Positions 6,923 through 15,036 of a stretch of DNA of 64,000 bases are shown here, one piece after another (the stretch's first letter is position 1; the number at the start of each line of letters is the position of its first letter). This DNA comes from Verrucomicrobiota bacterium (lineage in GTDB: Bacteria; Verrucomicrobiota; Verrucomicrobiia; Chthoniobacterales; UBA10450), in the NCBI GenBank assembly GCA_003218375.1, contig QHNH01000016.1, positions 292,574-356,573 on the forward strand. The letters are read 5' to 3'. The position numbers were made by a program, and so were the translations under genes. Under the pieces are notes generated by a model. The model was not told the origin of the DNA. It worked only from the letters and a program-made list of their open reading frames with translations, and did no database searches.

Positions 6923-9850
6923 CTACTTTGATCCAGAGGCGGCAGGGGACTCCTTGGTCGCCGGCAGAATAGTTACTCGCGAAGCGCGCTCGCGGCCGAG
7001 ATATTTTGCAGCGAGAGCGCTGATCTCGGCAGGCTTAATTCCTTCGATATCTGGAACCCGTGTTTTGGCCCATTCGAGATGCTCGGGTTTTTCCTGCGCA
7101 CGCGCAAGGACAGCATTAAGCCAGTAACCATTATCTCTGAACGCACCCCTCGAGTAGCTGAGCAGCGGTTCGCGCGCCCGATTAAATTCGTCGTTGGTCA
7201 CCCCCCTTTGTTGAAGATCATCGGCAAGACCGATGGCCAGGTCCGAGATTTTCCCGGCCATGGAAGGATCCACATCAATGCTCGCGAACATATAGCCGTA
7301 CCCAGGGAAGGTGTCGCTACTGTGATTTTGGGCGTGCGGAGTGTAGGTGCCGCCGATTGCTTCGCGCACCTTTACTCGCAGGCGATCTTTCAAAATCTCG
7401 GCGAGCAAATCGAGCCGGCGGGTCCGTTGCACATCCCGATAGTCATCGGTGGGCCAGTAAATGAAAACGGCGCCTTTGGGAATCGCGGAGTCGATCGCAT
7501 AGTTCTTCGCGAATGGCTGAGCGGGAAACGAAACCTTCTTTAACTCAGGGAGCGCCGGCTTTGCCTCGCGTCGCGGGAGTGCACCTATCGTTCGGGACGC
7601 GGCATCTATCGACGCTTCAATTTCCAGGTCACCTACGATTGCTACTTCGAGCGAGCCATGGGTAAGCTGCGGAGTCAGCCAGGCCCTTAGCTCGTCGAGC
7701 GTGCGCGCCATGACCACCTTTTGCTCGGGAATACCAAAGCGACGATCGCCATTCGCAACGAGGTTTGCGATTTCGGTCGCTAACGGACCATTAACGGTGT
7801 GTTGAAACGACAGATAGAGCTCTTCCAAACCCTTGTGCGCCACTCGCAAACCCTCCGGCCGGTAGCCGGCGTCGGACAGCCCTGCGCTGAGCAATTGCAA
7901 TTCAAGGAGAAGATCATCCGGCGCGCTGCGGCCGCTAAATTGAAACGTGTCGTACTCAGGTGCGAACTGCCAGGCAACGCTCTTTCCAGCGAGGATTTGC
8001 TGGAGATCATCGGCGCTATGTTTTCCCAAGCCGCCCGCGAGAAAGGCGCCGCGGGCCAACACCGCTAACCCGCGCCGGTCGGCAGGCTCAGTGATCGTCC
8101 CGTTGCCCACACTTGCATTGAGGATGATGCGCCCAGCTTCAAAGTCAGTGCGTTTCAGATTGAGCCGCGCGCCGTTCTCGAACGTGACGAGTTCGATGTC
8201 GAAATCGGCGATGTGCTCTCGTTTCGCGATTTTTCCCGGCGCGCCGAAGTCGCTGTAACCCCACGCGATTTTTTTGTCGGCGTCTGGCAGAGTGACCGCG
8301 ATAGCGTGGGCCTGCTCGTAAGCCAGTGTAATCGCGGCCGTAGCGTCGCCAGCAATTTGCGCGTTGCCCGTGACCGAGACAAAGCGGCCCCTGCCGCCAA
8401 AGTCGTTTCGCAGCGCTGCCTGACAATCGGCGGGAGTGATCGCAGGGAGGAATTGTTTCAGCAGCGCGAGGTCGTCCGCAGGAGTGGTGAACACTTCATG
8501 TGCAACAAGCTGCCCGACTATTCTTTCGGCAACTAAGTTTGAGGGACGAGTGCTAGCGCTCTTCGACGCCTGCTCAAACTGATTGGTGAGATTAGCGGCG
8601 GCGTCGGACAGTTCGCCGGCGGTGAACCCGTGCTCAATCGCACGCCGCAGTTCCTGCTCGCCCGCGGCTAGCGCGTCCGCCCACTGCTCGGCTTTGCACG
8701 TGATACGGACGCTGGCATACCGGAGAAAATCGAATTGTTCGTTGACCGATGCCAGGGCCAAAGTAAAGGGCGCATTCTCCTGTTTGCCGAGGACGGAGAA
8801 GCGGCGGTTGAGGATCTCGAGCGCCAGGAAGTGTCGGAGACGATCTTTTCTGCGCGCGCCCGTGTCAGGCTCATGCGCATACGGTGTGATGCTCGTAATC
8901 GAAATATTCGTGGCGGGCGATTCGGGCTCGGCGTGATAGATCGGGCGCACTCCCTCGATCTTCGCCAGTTTTCCTAACGCCGGCGGCGGCCGAGCCGGCG
9001 CGCGCGCGCGCAGATTTGCGAAACTTTCTCGTATCATCTTCTCGACCGCGGCCTGGTCCGCGAAGTCGCCGACCGCGACGACAACCATTTTTTCCGGCCG
9101 ATACCAGGTGTTCCAGAAATCGATGAAGCGTTCCCGCCGCACCGTTGTGATGACTTCCGGCAGCCCGAGGGCGAGACGACGGGGGAGGAGCGTAGTTCCC
9201 AGCATCGCCTCGAACTCCGCGACAAAGTTGCGGTAACCGGTCGAGTCGTTGGCTCGTTTCTCCGAGAGAACAATGCCTCGCTCCTTGTCGATTTGCTCAT
9301 CGCCTAAAAGCAATCCGCCGGCGTAGTCGCTAAAAACCCGCATTCCCTCGAGAAGAGTAGTGTTATCGGCATGCGCCAACTCCAGGCGATAGATTGTGCG
9401 ATCGAAGGAGGTATGAGCGTTGACATCCGCTCCGAGACTCATCCCCATGCGTTGGAAAAACTCCACGAGCGTGCCTGGGGGATAATGGGTGCTGCCGTTG
9501 AACGCCATGTGCTCGAGAAAATGCGCGAGACCCCGCTGGTCGTCCTTTTCGTTCAGGGAACCTGCGAGAATCAGGAGGCGCAACGACGCGCGACCTCTCG
9601 GTTCGTGATTGGAAAGAACAACATAACGGACGCCGCTCTCCAGCCTCCCGAACCGCGCGGCAGGATCCGCCTTAAGGTCGCTCTCCTGCTGCGGAAACAG
9701 GATGATTCCTGCCGCCGCCTTTTCCTTTGCCGCCGCCGGCGCAGCCCAGAAGACGAAAACAAGAAGAACCCCTGAGACGATCCGATCGAGGAAACGAGCA
9801 TGGGAAAGCAATCGAACCCTCGCTGGAATGTTGAGCCTTCGAAGCATCAT
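6923..9850 (-). CDS. M16 (insulinase/pitrilysin) family zinc metallopeptidase, exported
   Basis: The 975-residue protein starts with a signal-like hydrophobic stretch (~25-40) ending in APAAAKE. The inverted zinc motif HFLEH is at 110-114, with the third ligand in the ERGIVLSEKR segment (~190-197). The length fits a two-module M16 protein: an active N-terminal half, an inactive C-terminal half (~520-960), and two M16_C regions. It is likely periplasmic or outer-membrane associated and degrades peptides. The only close neighbour is the GT-C pair downstream, about 20 bases away, with no obvious functional link. Confidence 0.92.
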   Translation of the reverse strand: MMLRRLNIPARVRLLSHARFLDRIVSGVLLVFVFWAAPAAAKEKAAAGIILFPQQESDLKADPAARFGRLESGVRYVVLSNHEPRGRASLRLLILAGSLNEKDDQRGLAHFLEHMAFNGSTHYPPGTLVEFFQRMGMSLGADVNAHTSFDRTIYRLELAHADNTTLLEGMRVFSDYAGGLLLGDEQIDKERGIVLSEKRANDSTGYRNFVAEFEAMLGTTLLPRRLALGLPEVITTVRRERFIDFWNTWYRPEKMVVVAVGDFADQAAVEKMIRESFANLRARAPARPPPALGKLAKIEGVRPIYHAEPESPATNISITSITPYAHEPDTGARRKDRLRHFLALEILNRRFSVLGKQENAPFTLALASVNEQFDFLRYASVRITCKAEQWADALAAGEQELRRAIEHGFTAGELSDAAANLTNQFEQASKSASTRPSNLVAERIVGQLVAHEVFTTPADDLALLKQFLPAITPADCQAALRNDFGGRGRFVSVTGNAQIAGDATAAITLAYEQAHAIAVTLPDADKKIAWGYSDFGAPGKIAKREHIADFDIELVTFENGARLNLKRTDFEAGRIILNASVGNGTITEPADRRGLAVLARGAFLAGGLGKHSADDLQQILAGKSVAWQFAPEYDTFQFSGRSAPDDLLLELQLLSAGLSDAGYRPEGLRVAHKGLEELYLSFQHTVNGPLATEIANLVANGDRRFGIPEQKVVMARTLDELRAWLTPQLTHGSLEVAIVGDLEIEASIDAASRTIGALPRREAKPALPELKKVSFPAQPFAKNYAIDSAIPKGAVFIYWPTDDYRDVQRTRRLDLLAEILKDRLRVKVREAIGGTYTPHAQNHSSDTFPGYGYMFASIDVDPSMAGKISDLAIGLADDLQQRGVTNDEFNRAREPLLSYSRGAFRDNGYWLNAVLARAQEKPEHLEWAKTRVPDIEGIKPAEISALAAKYLGRERASRVTILPATKESPAASGSK

Positions 9851-9933
9851 GACTTTCCGGCGAATGGTTTTACGGGCCTTACCGGATGCGCGTGGACATT
9901 AGCGCATAGTCTTACCGGGCGGAAGCGTCCAGT

Positions 9934-10386
9934 TCAGGCGTAGAGCGGCCACCGGAAACCGCCCAATTCCTTCGGCAGCTGCTTTGGATCTGTGGGGTAG
10001 AGTAGGGTGGGGTCAGGCTCCTGCCCGGGCGGCAATTCGAGTTCCGGGGATCCGATGACCAGCCAGAGCACTTCGCTCACCGTATCGTTGAAAACCTGGC
10101 GCACGCACTTGGGTCCTACGAGTACGCCGCCGTGGTTCGCCACCGTAATCGTCTCCTCGTTGATCCGCATTCGTCCCGTGCCCTCCACGACAAAATAGAA
10201 TTCCTCCATGGCCGGATGCCGGTGGAGCGTGTTCGCGCTCTTTGCTGGAAGCCGCCAAAGCCGGGCTCCCATAATTTCGCTCTTGGTCCGCTCCAGAAAA
10301 TCCGCATTTGGAATTTTCATTAAGTTAGAAGATCTCCACACCAGATCTTCCGGCTGAACTACAAAGTAACCCTCAACTGCATTCAA
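9934..10386 (-). CDS. Cupin-domain protein
   Basis: The ~150-residue small beta-barrel protein has the cupin metal motif HRHPAMEEFYFVVEGTG (His, His, Glu) followed by a second segment ending near HGGVLVGP. The likely start is TTG at 10386, which overlaps the upstream stop as TTGA. This keeps the well-behaved segment EGYFVVQPEDLVWR, which a start at the first ATG (10320) would lose. It is translationally coupled to the MmcQ/YjbR gene. The substrate is unknown; sugar- or small-molecule-binding cupins look like this. Confidence 0.8.
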   Translation of the reverse strand: MNAVEGYFVVQPEDLVWRSSNLMKIPNADFLERTKSEIMGARLWRLPAKSANTLHRHPAMEEFYFVVEGTGRMRINEETITVANHGGVLVGPKCVRQVFNDTVSEVLWLVIGSPELELPPGQEPDPTLLYPTDPKQLPKELGGFRWPLYA

Positions 10387-10757
10387 GCCGTCGGCCTCCG
10401 CCGTCCTGGAACCACTGCGCCGCTGGAGACGGCGTCGTAGGCGGAACGGAGCAGCCGCCGCAAGGCATCGCGGCCGACGCAATCGAGGCGAACCAGCACG
10501 ACCGGGTAAGGCTCGTAATGCGGCTTCAGATAATACACGCGTGGGTCCGCGGCGATTAGTTCGTCGCGGCGTTTGAATCCGACCGGCACACTAATGGAAT
10601 TGGGTTCTGCGCTGCGATGCCCAGTCTGAACGACGAACATTTGACCGTCGACTTTCAGAGCTGGCAGGCGGAAGTAGAGGGACTCCCTGGCCCGCGGCAG
10701 CGCCAGTCCGAATTCGCGGACCGTGCTAAATGTTAGACCTTTATTAGTCATGGCCAA
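10383..10757 (-). CDS. MmcQ/YjbR family protein
   Basis: The 124-residue protein has the pattern FALPRARES.. followed by LKVDGQMFVV, then an ADP-rich middle and YYLKPHYEPYPVVLVRL, as in MmcQ/YjbR-like (CyaY-fold) proteins. The length is normal. It overlaps the downstream cupin gene by four bases. ATG codons at 10757 and 10751 are equally possible starts. The family is often called DNA-binding, but its role is not established. Confidence 0.85.
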   Translation of the reverse strand: MAMTNKGLTFSTVREFGLALPRARESLYFRLPALKVDGQMFVVQTGHRSAEPNSISVPVGFKRRDELIAADPRVYYLKPHYEPYPVVLVRLDCVGRDALRRLLRSAYDAVSSGAVVPGRRRPTA

Positions 10758-10760
10758 TGT

Positions 10761-11582
10761 TCATTGCGCTTTTGCTTTGGTCTTCGCAGCGAGAATCTGC
10801 GGTAACAAGATGTCGCGGACATAATGCCAGTAGGGAACTATTTCCAGCGCTGCGCGCGTTGTCCGCTCTGCTGCTTCCAGGTTCGGAGGAGTTTTGCTGA
10901 ACTCGAGGTAGGCGAGGCTCATCATCAATTCCGGCTTGCCCCAGGAAGGTTCGAGGTTGTCTGTGCTCGGCTCCGTTTTGGAAATTACTTCCAATCCATG
11001 TTGGTAGTTCTCGATGACCTTGTCGATGCCACCGCCGCGTTCCACGGGCGTATACCAAAGAATTGGTCCCATCACCCAACTTAGGCGGGGATTGTCTGGC
11101 TCAGCCGCTTGGGCTTCTTTAATAAGCGGCGTTATCCGCGTCATCAATTCTTGCATTCGCTCCGGCTCTTTTCGATGAATGTAGGTGACGTAGCCAAGGC
11201 AGGAAATCATCCCCACCTTCGCGTCAATAAATGCCGGATCTCTCGCTGCGGCATCCTTAAACTCGTCGACTGCCTGCATGAACAGTCGTTCCAACTCGTT
11301 TGGGTCGACTGAATCGTTGAAACCGTTGATGGCGCTTCGCCAAAGATCGAACCCGCGCCAGTAACGGATGCGCGACGCCAGTTCCTTGTTTTCCAGGAAC
11401 GGCGTCAATTCGTCATAATATTTCTTCAGCGCGGTCCGGTCTCCTTCGTAGTCCGCCCGTTGAATTTGGGATACGATCCGTTGCGCTTGCGCCCGAATGT
11501 CGTTATCCGCCGCACCAGAGGCCGCAGTTAACGAAACGACGATAGCTGCAGCTGCTGTTAGTGTCTTGTTCATTAGTCTCAT
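10761..11582 (-). CDS. Exported TPR-like protein of unknown function
   Basis: The 273-residue protein starts with a signal peptide (hydrophobic core AAAAIVVSLTAASGA, cleavage near residue 22-25). The body is helical, with repeated AxxxF/Y-spaced motifs such as FKDAAARDPAFIDAKVGM and IKEAQAAEPDNPRLSWVM, suggesting tetratricopeptide-like repeats. The start ATG at 11582 overlaps the stop of the upstream gene (ATGA), so it is coupled to the exported protein at 11579-12250. No enzymatic motif is seen. Confidence 0.75.
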   Translation of the reverse strand: MRLMNKTLTAAAAIVVSLTAASGAADNDIRAQAQRIVSQIQRADYEGDRTALKKYYDELTPFLENKELASRIRYWRGFDLWRSAINGFNDSVDPNELERLFMQAVDEFKDAAARDPAFIDAKVGMISCLGYVTYIHRKEPERMQELMTRITPLIKEAQAAEPDNPRLSWVMGPILWYTPVERGGGIDKVIENYQHGLEVISKTEPSTDNLEPSWGKPELMMSLAYLEFSKTPPNLEAAERTTRAALEIVPYWHYVRDILLPQILAAKTKAKAQ

Positions 11583-12250
11583 GGCTTCGCTCCGAAAAGA
11601 GAGGACTCGATTGGCGGATTGATAAGTGTCTTGGTGAAGCGGATCACAGCTCCGTTCGGACCGCCGGCGCTCCGATGGATCTCTTTCTCGAACTTGATCC
11701 CCTCGACGGTTTCGTAAGAATCGAAGGTGACCGTGATCGTCCGATCTCCTTCCTTGTGCACCATCGTCTTCGGCAACGCCGTCTGCGCGTCGAGCGAGAC
11801 CCGCCATTCAACTCCGCCGTCCGACTTGAGCACGATGGTATTGTCAGCCTCGATAGCCACGCTGCCGTGACGGCGCTCCGGGAAGAACGCGAAGAACATC
11901 GCGTTCGCATTGGCGAAGCGCTTGGCTTTCGATAGTTCCAGTTCTCGGGCCGTCATCTCTCGCGGCGGCCCATCACCCTCCTGGATGGTGCCCTTCGTGC
12001 CATCAAAGATTTCGACGCTCGAAAGGTCGCCCATCTTCTCTTCTTTCCGATACTTCCCATCAGCGGTATGCCAGACTTTCAGGCTGCCTTGATATCCGCC
12101 GAATTCGAGTGTCGCCTCCCGATAGATCGATTTTATTGCTGCGACTTTGTCCCGGCCGCCTGCCGCGTTTGCCCAACGTTCGATCAGATCGTTGTCGGCT
12201 AACGCGCTCGAGATGAGAAAAAACAGGACGAGGAAAAAAAACTTACGCAT
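11579..12250 (-). CDS. Exported LolA/LolB-like fold protein
   Basis: The 223-residue protein has an N-terminal signal peptide (FFFLVLFFLISSALA). The mature part begins with WANAAGGRDKVAAIKSIYREATLEFGGYQGSLKVW and alternates beta strands with a DG-turn region, as in outer-membrane lipoprotein carrier-type proteins seen in Verrucomicrobia and Acidobacteria. It is probably periplasmic. It is the first gene of a coupled pair with 10761-11582. The exact ligand is unknown. Confidence 0.7.
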   Translation of the reverse strand: MRKFFFLVLFFLISSALADNDLIERWANAAGGRDKVAAIKSIYREATLEFGGYQGSLKVWHTADGKYRKEEKMGDLSSVEIFDGTKGTIQEGDGPPREMTARELELSKAKRFANANAMFFAFFPERRHGSVAIEADNTIVLKSDGGVEWRVSLDAQTALPKTMVHKEGDRTITVTFDSYETVEGIKFEKEIHRSAGGPNGAVIRFTKTLINPPIESSLFGAKP

Positions 12251-12371
12251 GAGTAACTCCTTGGTGTTGTCGGCAAGCCTAGGAAGCTAACTCGATCGCG
12301 CGACGAAAATGTCGCGAATAGCTGTCGCGGAAGCGCCAACCTACAGGATAAGGGCGCGAAAAACGCGCTAG

Positions 12372-13148
12372 CTACAGCGGTTTACCCAGAATGCCGAACA
12401 ACTTGTCCTTGTAGTTGCGACTGAGGGTCAGTTTTGTGCCGTTTTCCAGGTGGACCGAGTGTTCGCCGCTGAAGAGCGGCTGCAATTCCTTGATTTGCTC
12501 CACGTTCACAATCGCCGACCGATGAATCCGGACGAATTTCTTCGGATCAAGCTGGGTTTCCATGGTGCTTAAAGTTTGCCGCACCATGCGCGAGCCTTCG
12601 CGGGTGTGGAGATGGACGTATTTGTCGTCGGCCTCTATCCAGTCAATCTCGCGAGTATTCAGAAAACTAATGCGGCCATTCGCTTTGATAACAACACGGT
12701 CAAGGTAGGCCGGCTGAGCCTTAATGCTTTCCAGAAGTGTCCCGATTTGAAGGCGACCATCTTCGACGTGCTGAGAATGGATACGCTCCTTCACATGCTT
12801 CACCGCGGCCTTGAACCGAACCTGGTCGAACGGTTTTAGAAGATAATCGACGGCGTGAAGCTCGAAGGCTCGAATCGCGTAAGACTCATAGGCGGTCGTA
12901 AACACGATCTCCGGCAAATGATCGAGCCCGAGCGTCTCGAGCACCTTGAATCCATCCATCTCCGGCATTTGGATGTCGAGAAAAACGACGTCGGGTTGTT
13001 GTTTCCTGATCATCGCGACAGCTTCTTTCCCGTTACTGCATTCGCCGACGATTTCTATCTCGGCATCCTGTTTTAGGATTCGACGAATGAACTTGCGAGC
13101 AAGCAATTCATCGTCCGCGATCACGGCTTTGATCTTCGCTTCCTTCAT
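12372..13148 (-). CDS. LytTR-family response regulator
   Basis: The 258-residue protein has an N-terminal receiver domain with acidic pocket D12/D13, phospho-acceptor D58 (FLDIQMPEMDG), T84 and K106 (LLKPF). The C-terminal LytTR DNA-binding domain (~155-258) contains IDWIEADDKYVHLHT and the RIHRSAIVNV signature. It starts by an ATGA overlap with the kinase gene and so forms a two-component pair with it. The regulon is unknown; LytTR regulators often bind direct repeats upstream of envelope or autolysis genes. Confidence 0.95.
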   Translation of the reverse strand: MKEAKIKAVIADDELLARKFIRRILKQDAEIEIVGECSNGKEAVAMIRKQQPDVVFLDIQMPEMDGFKVLETLGLDHLPEIVFTTAYESYAIRAFELHAVDYLLKPFDQVRFKAAVKHVKERIHSQHVEDGRLQIGTLLESIKAQPAYLDRVVIKANGRISFLNTREIDWIEADDKYVHLHTREGSRMVRQTLSTMETQLDPKKFVRIHRSAIVNVEQIKELQPLFSGEHSVHLENGTKLTLSRNYKDKLFGILGKPL

Positions 13149-14266
13149 GGGGCTGAGTCGTCATCGAGCTCTTTCCGCCAGGGAACTTGCATGACGACGA
13201 TGAGACCTCCTTCCAGGCCGTTCGTTATTTCGAAACGATGATCCCGGCCATACAGTTGTTCGAGGCGCGACCGGACGTTACTTAAGCCCAGACCCCGTCT
13301 CTCTAGTATCCCCCTGGCCTCGGTTATTCCTGGTCCGCTATCTCGCACTTCGATTCGGAGCTGGTCATTGAGCCGCCTGGCTTCGATTTTGATGCAGCCA
13401 GGAGAGGCGCGGGGAGCGATGGCGTGCTGAACCGCGTTCTCCACCACCGGTTGCAAGATGAGATGCGGCACCTGCGCGGTGAGCGCGGCCGGCTCCAGGT
13501 CAAGCTCCACAGTTAGCCGATCTCCAAAACGCACCTGCTCTATTTCCAAGTAACAGCGCAGGAACTCCGTTTCCTTCTTGAGGGTGACTAGTTGTTGGTC
13601 TGATTCCTCGAGGGTCAGGCGCAGAAAATCGCCCAGGCGCGCAATCATGCTATTGGCTTTGGGAGGATCTTCCAGGACGAGTGACGAAATCGAATGCAAG
13701 GTGTTGAACAGGAAATGCGGATGAAGTTGCATCTTCAAGGCCCTGAGCTTGGCCTGGGCGAGTTGGGTCTTGAGCGATGCCTGCTCCAGCTCGCTGGCGC
13801 GGAAGCGTCGATAGTAAAGGAGAGCGTGCACCGCGATAATGATGAGCGAGGCGACAATCAAATCGATGTAGAAGCCGAGCCCGAAATACGCGCGGTAGCA
13901 GTCAAGGAGCGAAGGAAACTGCTGGCGCAGGCGCGCGGAGGAAGACCAACGGACAAGAAGATGAACAGCCTGATGAAGACCGGCGAACAGTAACAAGGCT
14001 GGAAAATGAAGTAACAAGTTGCGCGTTCGCAGCGGCCGGAATTCGACGGGGAATCGCCGGCTAAAGGCGAAAACAAGCAGGGAAAAAATTCCCCAGAGAT
14101 AAAATTGAACGAGGTTCAATTTGAGCGCTTCAGCCAGGCCGAAGCGGCTGTTGCTTTCGCTCATCGCAATGCCATAGGAGACGGCTGCGAAGATAAGCCC
14201 CACCACCGTCCATCCTCCGAAAAGGAGTGCTGCCTGGCGCAAGGTTCGCTTAATTGTTGGCATCAA
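13145..14266 (-). CDS. LytS/YpdA-type sensor histidine kinase
   Basis: The 373-residue protein has about four transmembrane helices in its first ~155 residues. A coiled linker (SLKTQLAQAKLRALKMQ) follows, then the His_kinase (PF06580) motif LHPHFLFNTLHSISS, whose phospho-acceptor is H184. A C-terminal HATPase segment has QPVVENAVQHAIAP (N box) and DSGPGI (G box). There is no recognised extracytoplasmic sensory domain. It is co-transcribed with the LytTR regulator downstream. Confidence 0.93.
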   Translation of the reverse strand: MMPTIKRTLRQAALLFGGWTVVGLIFAAVSYGIAMSESNSRFGLAEALKLNLVQFYLWGIFSLLVFAFSRRFPVEFRPLRTRNLLLHFPALLLFAGLHQAVHLLVRWSSSARLRQQFPSLLDCYRAYFGLGFYIDLIVASLIIIAVHALLYYRRFRASELEQASLKTQLAQAKLRALKMQLHPHFLFNTLHSISSLVLEDPPKANSMIARLGDFLRLTLEESDQQLVTLKKETEFLRCYLEIEQVRFGDRLTVELDLEPAALTAQVPHLILQPVVENAVQHAIAPRASPGCIKIEARRLNDQLRIEVRDSGPGITEARGILERRGLGLSNVRSRLEQLYGRDHRFEITNGLEGGLIVVMQVPWRKELDDDSAP

Positions 14267-14285
14267 TCACCCGCTGCACCCAAGG

Positions 14286-14906
14286 ATGCTTGAAATGCGC
14301 CGGCTTTTCCATCCTGAACCGGAAAGAAAATTGAATGCTGGGAATAACCGGGGCAAAGTTTTGCGTCAGTTGGATATTCGTCGTGCCGCCCTAATCCTGG
14401 TCGCGGGCATCATCACCGCTTGCTCCGAGAAGTCTGCGCCTGATCGCGAGAAGCATTCAACCACCTCCGAAGCGACGGGCGAGCCCAGGCCGGAGGTTGT
14501 AAAAGGCGAAGACGAGCTTCAGCCGCGCGAAGACGAAATCGAGGAGGACTGCGTGGCTTTCGTTCGCGCCACGAAGATTGTTCCTGCGCAAGCACCGACT
14601 GCCGACTGCCCCGGATGTCCTGCCGCGGGCGCGGAGCTGCTGACGTTTCGGCAGATGAAGACGGACCGAATCTCTTGCTTGGGCGATACCTGCACCGTTT
14701 TGGCGACTATCGTTGTGTCGTTCAATCCAGGCGCAGGCGAACGGATTGCCGGCGGCTTGACGGCTTGGATTTCGCCGGAACAGCGAAGCGCATATTTGAG
14801 TGGGCGCATGCCATCGGGCGAACAGGCGTATCGCGTCCAGATCACCTACAAGCGTCGCGGCAAAGCTTGGCGGGCCGTCGAATTCGATCGCGCGCCTGTC
14901 GAGTGA
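14286..14906 (+). CDS. Putative lipoprotein of unknown function
   Basis: The open frame contains a lipoprotein-type signal: an arginine-containing n-region, then ALILVAGIITAC with the lipobox cysteine at residue 46 of the long frame. The ATG at 14286 would give an unusually long n-region. An in-frame TTG at 14361 puts the cysteine at about residue 21 and also leaves room for a promoter between this gene and the divergent kinase. The mature part is acidic, then has a Cys-rich region (DCPGCPAAGAEL, DRISCLGDTCTV). No family is recognised. Confidence 0.6.
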   Translation: MLEMRRLFHPEPERKLNAGNNRGKVLRQLDIRRAALILVAGIITACSEKSAPDREKHSTTSEATGEPRPEVVKGEDELQPREDEIEEDCVAFVRATKIVPAQAPTADCPGCPAAGAELLTFRQMKTDRISCLGDTCTVLATIVVSFNPGAGERIAGGLTAWISPEQRSAYLSGRMPSGEQAYRVQITYKRRGKAWRAVEFDRAPVE

Positions 14907-15036
14907 GAACAATAGTAATGACGCGCGCTTCCCAAAAAGATACACGCGGCTGATTGCGCGAAAACGAACCCCATTCGGCGTCTCACAGGCCGGCAGGTAA
15001 GTGGTTTTGTGGCTCGTCTCCCGGAGATCTTCAGCC

